A stretch of 7,113 bases of DNA from Promethearchaeota archaeon (lineage in GTDB: Archaea; Asgardarchaeota; Lokiarchaeia; Sigyniarchaeales; SOKP01). The translations under genes were made by a program, and so were the position numbers. The notes under the pieces were generated by a model. The model was not told where the DNA came from. It saw nothing but the letters and a program-made list of their open reading frames with translations, and made no database searches. The stretch is taken from the NCBI GenBank assembly GCA_016840695.1, contig JAEORV010000073.1, positions 1-7,113 on the forward strand. Direction: 5' to 3'. How positions within the stretch are numbered: the stretch's first letter is position 1; every line of letters starts with the position of its first letter. This document shows positions 5,765-7,113 of the stretch, piece by piece.

Positions 5765-6777
5765 AACTCTTTCGTGATGTTATTTACCTTTTTATCCTTC
5801 ATCCAGTATCTAACCTTCGAGGACCTTAGTAGGGTTTGTATCTTGTCGTTTAATTCGTTTAGTTTCTTTCGATCTTCATCAGACAATTGTGGTATTTCTT
5901 CTTCAACCTTTTCCTTTAACTCCTCCACTTCTCTTTCGATGAGGAGAATTTCAATTGGTTCTTTTCCAAGTATTAATTTTTGTCTTAGGATGTCCTTGAT
6001 TCCATTGATCCATCCTTTAATCCATGGGTAATTCCCTTGTTTTTTTGGATCGTTAATAATGATATCTTTTCTTTCAACAACAATTAAATCGTCTGGACAG
6101 GAATTTTCACACGCCCCGCAATAAAAGCAAGCTTCCTCGTTACATGCAATTTTACCATATTTTTTCACGTCTTCTGCGCTTTCAGGAATGAAAAACGATT
6201 CAGTTGGGCATATATTCACGCATGCTTTACAACCCGTTGGATCGCACTTATGAAGCTTGTTTTTCTTGATAATGACTTCTCCCTCTATAGGAGAATCGAT
6301 GGAAAAACAATGAGTAGGACATTCTTTTTGAATTTTAAAGAAATCTTTTATTTGATTTCTTTCCCTCGCGCTAAAGCACAATTGACAAATCTCATTTTTT
6401 TCGTCTTCAATACATTTATCTTGCTCAATTTTATAAAACTTGCCAATTGAAGGAAACTCGTCCAAATTTATCTGTTCTTCAGGTTTAATATTCTCTCGAA
6501 AAGCATCATTGGGACATACTACAGCACATAACATGCAATAACAACACTTCTCATGGTCAATTAAAATCTTTGGATTGCTCTCGTCTAAAATGTTTTGAGC
6601 AATATCAGGTATCGGGCCAAGTTCAATTGCGTAAACAGGACATACTAACTTACATAGACTACAACCAATGCATTTTGTTATGTCATAGGTAAGCCGTTTA
6701 TCAACATCTTTATATTTCCACTTCAGAATAAATTGATCTGGATCAACATTAATTTCTTTCTGGATTTCTTCAACTAT
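5749..6777 (-). CDS. Polyferredoxin with four canonical [4Fe-4S] motifs and a coiled-coil tail
   Basis: This is an iron-sulfur electron-transfer protein of about 342 residues, probably part of a redox complex in the cytoplasm. Numbering from the suggested start at 6777, the canonical motifs are C36-C39-C42-C46P, C78-C81-C84-C88P, C178-C183-C186-C190P and C217-C220-C223-C227P; the third has four residues between its first two Cys. A fifth, loose group (C122, C131, C134, C153P, C157) lies between the second and third. Residues about 240-342 have no Cys and form a Lys/Glu-rich, probably coiled-coil tail, which could bind a partner. The first in-frame ATG (6534) lies inside the second cluster and cannot be the true start. 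The frame is open back to a TGA at 6832-6834 with no ATG, GTG or TTG; ATA at 6777 follows GAGGAG by 6 bases and is the best candidate, but the start is uncertain. Partners such as hydrogenase or heterodisulfide reductase subunits are not in the window. Confidence 0.85.
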   Translation of the reverse strand: MVEEIQKEINVDPDQFILKWKYKDVDKRLTYDITKCIGCSLCKLVCPVYAIELGPIPDIAQNILDESNPKILIDHEKCCYCMLCAVVCPNDAFRENIKPEEQINLDEFPSIGKFYKIEQDKCIEDEKNEICQLCFSARERNQIKDFFKIQKECPTHCFSIDSPIEGEVIIKKNKLHKCDPTGCKACVNICPTESFFIPESAEDVKKYGKIACNEEACFYCGACENSCPDDLIVVERKDIIINDPKKQGNYPWIKGWINGIKDILRQKLILGKEPIEILLIEREVEELKEKVEEEIPQLSDEDRKKLNELNDKIQTLLRSSKVRYWMKDKKVNNITKELKKIL

Positions 6778-6783
6778 GTCTTT

Positions 6784-6789
6784 CTCCTC
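6784..6789 (-). promoter_or_regulatory. Ribosome binding site of the polyferredoxin gene
   Basis: GAGGAG on the minus strand ends 6 bases before the ATA codon at 6777-6775, an ideal spacing. It is the best Shine-Dalgarno match in the region and is the reason for placing the start at a non-standard codon. It could also be chance within coding sequence if the protein starts further upstream. Confidence 0.4.
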
Positions 6790-6824
6790 AGCAACCTTCG
6801 AAATTTTAAATCTACCACTTTTAA

Positions 6825-6836
6825 AATGATATCATT
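6825..6836. repeat. Perfect 12-base palindrome ahead of the polyferredoxin gene
   Basis: AATGATATCATT equals its own reverse complement. It lies about where transcription from the second TATA-like box (6849-6856, minus) would begin, so it could be an operator. It also holds the TGA that closes the polyferredoxin frame upstream. Confidence 0.3.
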
Positions 6837-6848
6837 ATCAATTATCTA

Positions 6849-6884
6849 CTATATACTTCCAAATTAAATTTAACGCTTTATAAA
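6849..6884 (-). promoter_or_regulatory. Promoter region of the polyferredoxin gene
   Basis: Two minus-strand TATA-like boxes are present, TTTATAAA at 6877-6884 and GTATATAG at 6849-6856. They predict starts near 6855 and 6827, so the leader would be roughly 50-80 bases if translation starts at 6777. Which box is used cannot be told. Confidence 0.4.
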
Positions 6885-6904
6885 CTTTAGTCGATAGTGA
6901 CTTT

Positions 6905-7113
6905 TTATGAGAAATAAGTCTGACTTTCTTTATCAAAACCGCTGACATAATCAATAGAAAATCCGTGAGGACTCAAATCCGGAGGAGCGTACATGATGTT
7001 CAGGTTCTTAAAATAAGCACCAATTCCTCTTTTTGCGAAAATGAGTGCAGGATGGTTATCGTTGAATATTTCTTCACTTATTTTTAATTTAACTGCTTGA
7101 CAATGCTGTTCAT
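6905..7113 (-). CDS. C-terminal part of an unrecognised protein (cut by the window edge)
   Basis: The last 68 codons of a minus-strand gene run in from the right edge and end at TAA 6905-6907. The translation is clearly protein-like, with a hydrophobic segment PALIFAKRGIGAYF and a downstream stretch NIMYAPPDLSPHGFSIDY that looks like a conserved loop, ending in KESQTYFS. One Cys is seen near the cut edge, with no metal or catalytic motif. I do not recognise the family. The ATG at the very edge (7113-7111) is in another frame that stops after nine codons, so it is not the start of this gene. The polyferredoxin gene lies downstream on the same strand after a gap of about 127 bases containing its own TATA-like boxes, so the two are probably separate units. 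Confidence 0.6.
   Translation of the reverse strand, partial: EQHCQAVKLKISEEIFNDNHPALIFAKRGIGAYFKNLNIMYAPPDLSPHGFSIDYVSGFDKESQTYFS

Noticed and set aside
5660..6031. Plus-strand open frame of 123 codons antisense to the polyferredoxin gene
   Set aside because: Its translation is dominated by Ser, Phe and Leu, as expected from reading Lys/Glu-rich codons backwards, and the minus strand has clear Fe-S motifs.
7102..7113. ATG on the minus strand at the right edge as a gene start
   Set aside because: That frame stops after nine codons; the neighbouring frame is open for 68 codons and is the real coding frame.
1..7113. CRISPR array, insertion sequence or attachment site
   Set aside because: No regularly spaced direct repeats, transposase-like protein, or repeated copy of the tRNA 3' end was seen in the window.

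Overview
The window is AT-rich and carries nine protein genes plus one tRNA gene, packed at the density of a prokaryotic chromosome. Several signs point to an archaeon: an archaemetzincin, a tRNA-Pro without an encoded CCA end, archaeal-type TATA boxes about 25 bases ahead of likely start points, at least one near-leaderless start, and a polyferredoxin. The mix of a lone receiver domain, KASIII-like enzymes and AT-rich DNA would suit an uncultured lineage such as the Asgard group. That placement is inference; nothing in the window proves it.

Left part (1-2061): a possible end of an upstream gene is followed by a stand-alone response-regulator receiver domain (80-442). After it, on the same strand, comes an ADP-ribosylglycohydrolase (466-1497). 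A convergent archaemetzincin (1492-2061, minus) overlaps the end of the glycohydrolase by 6 bases.

Middle (2062-3590): a tRNA-Pro(TGG) gene has a TATA box in front. It is followed by a monoacylglycerol-lipase-like alpha/beta hydrolase that starts at TTG behind a good ribosome binding site. A small convergent gene of unknown function (3285-3590, minus) follows.

Right part (3591-7113): a 169-base divergent promoter region with several inverted repeats leads into two adjacent KASIII-like ketosynthase genes (3760-4809 and 4816-5709). The first has a full Cys-His-Asn triad. The second is shorter, keeps only the Cys, and starts 6 bases after the stop of the first, in the same frame. This resembles heterodimeric KASIII systems with one catalytic and one degenerate subunit, of which PqsBC is the known example, and it is the most interesting content of the window. 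A hairpin with a T-run ends the pair. Convergent to it lies a polyferredoxin with four canonical [4Fe-4S] motifs (5749 to about 6777, minus) that has no ATG, GTG or TTG start in its full reading frame. The window ends in the last 68 codons of an unrecognised minus-strand gene.

How the genes work together: the alpha/beta hydrolase and the KAS pair may both act on acyl chains (lipids or acyl-derived small molecules), and the polyferredoxin serves electron transfer. The gene orientations show several separate transcription units rather than one pathway operon.
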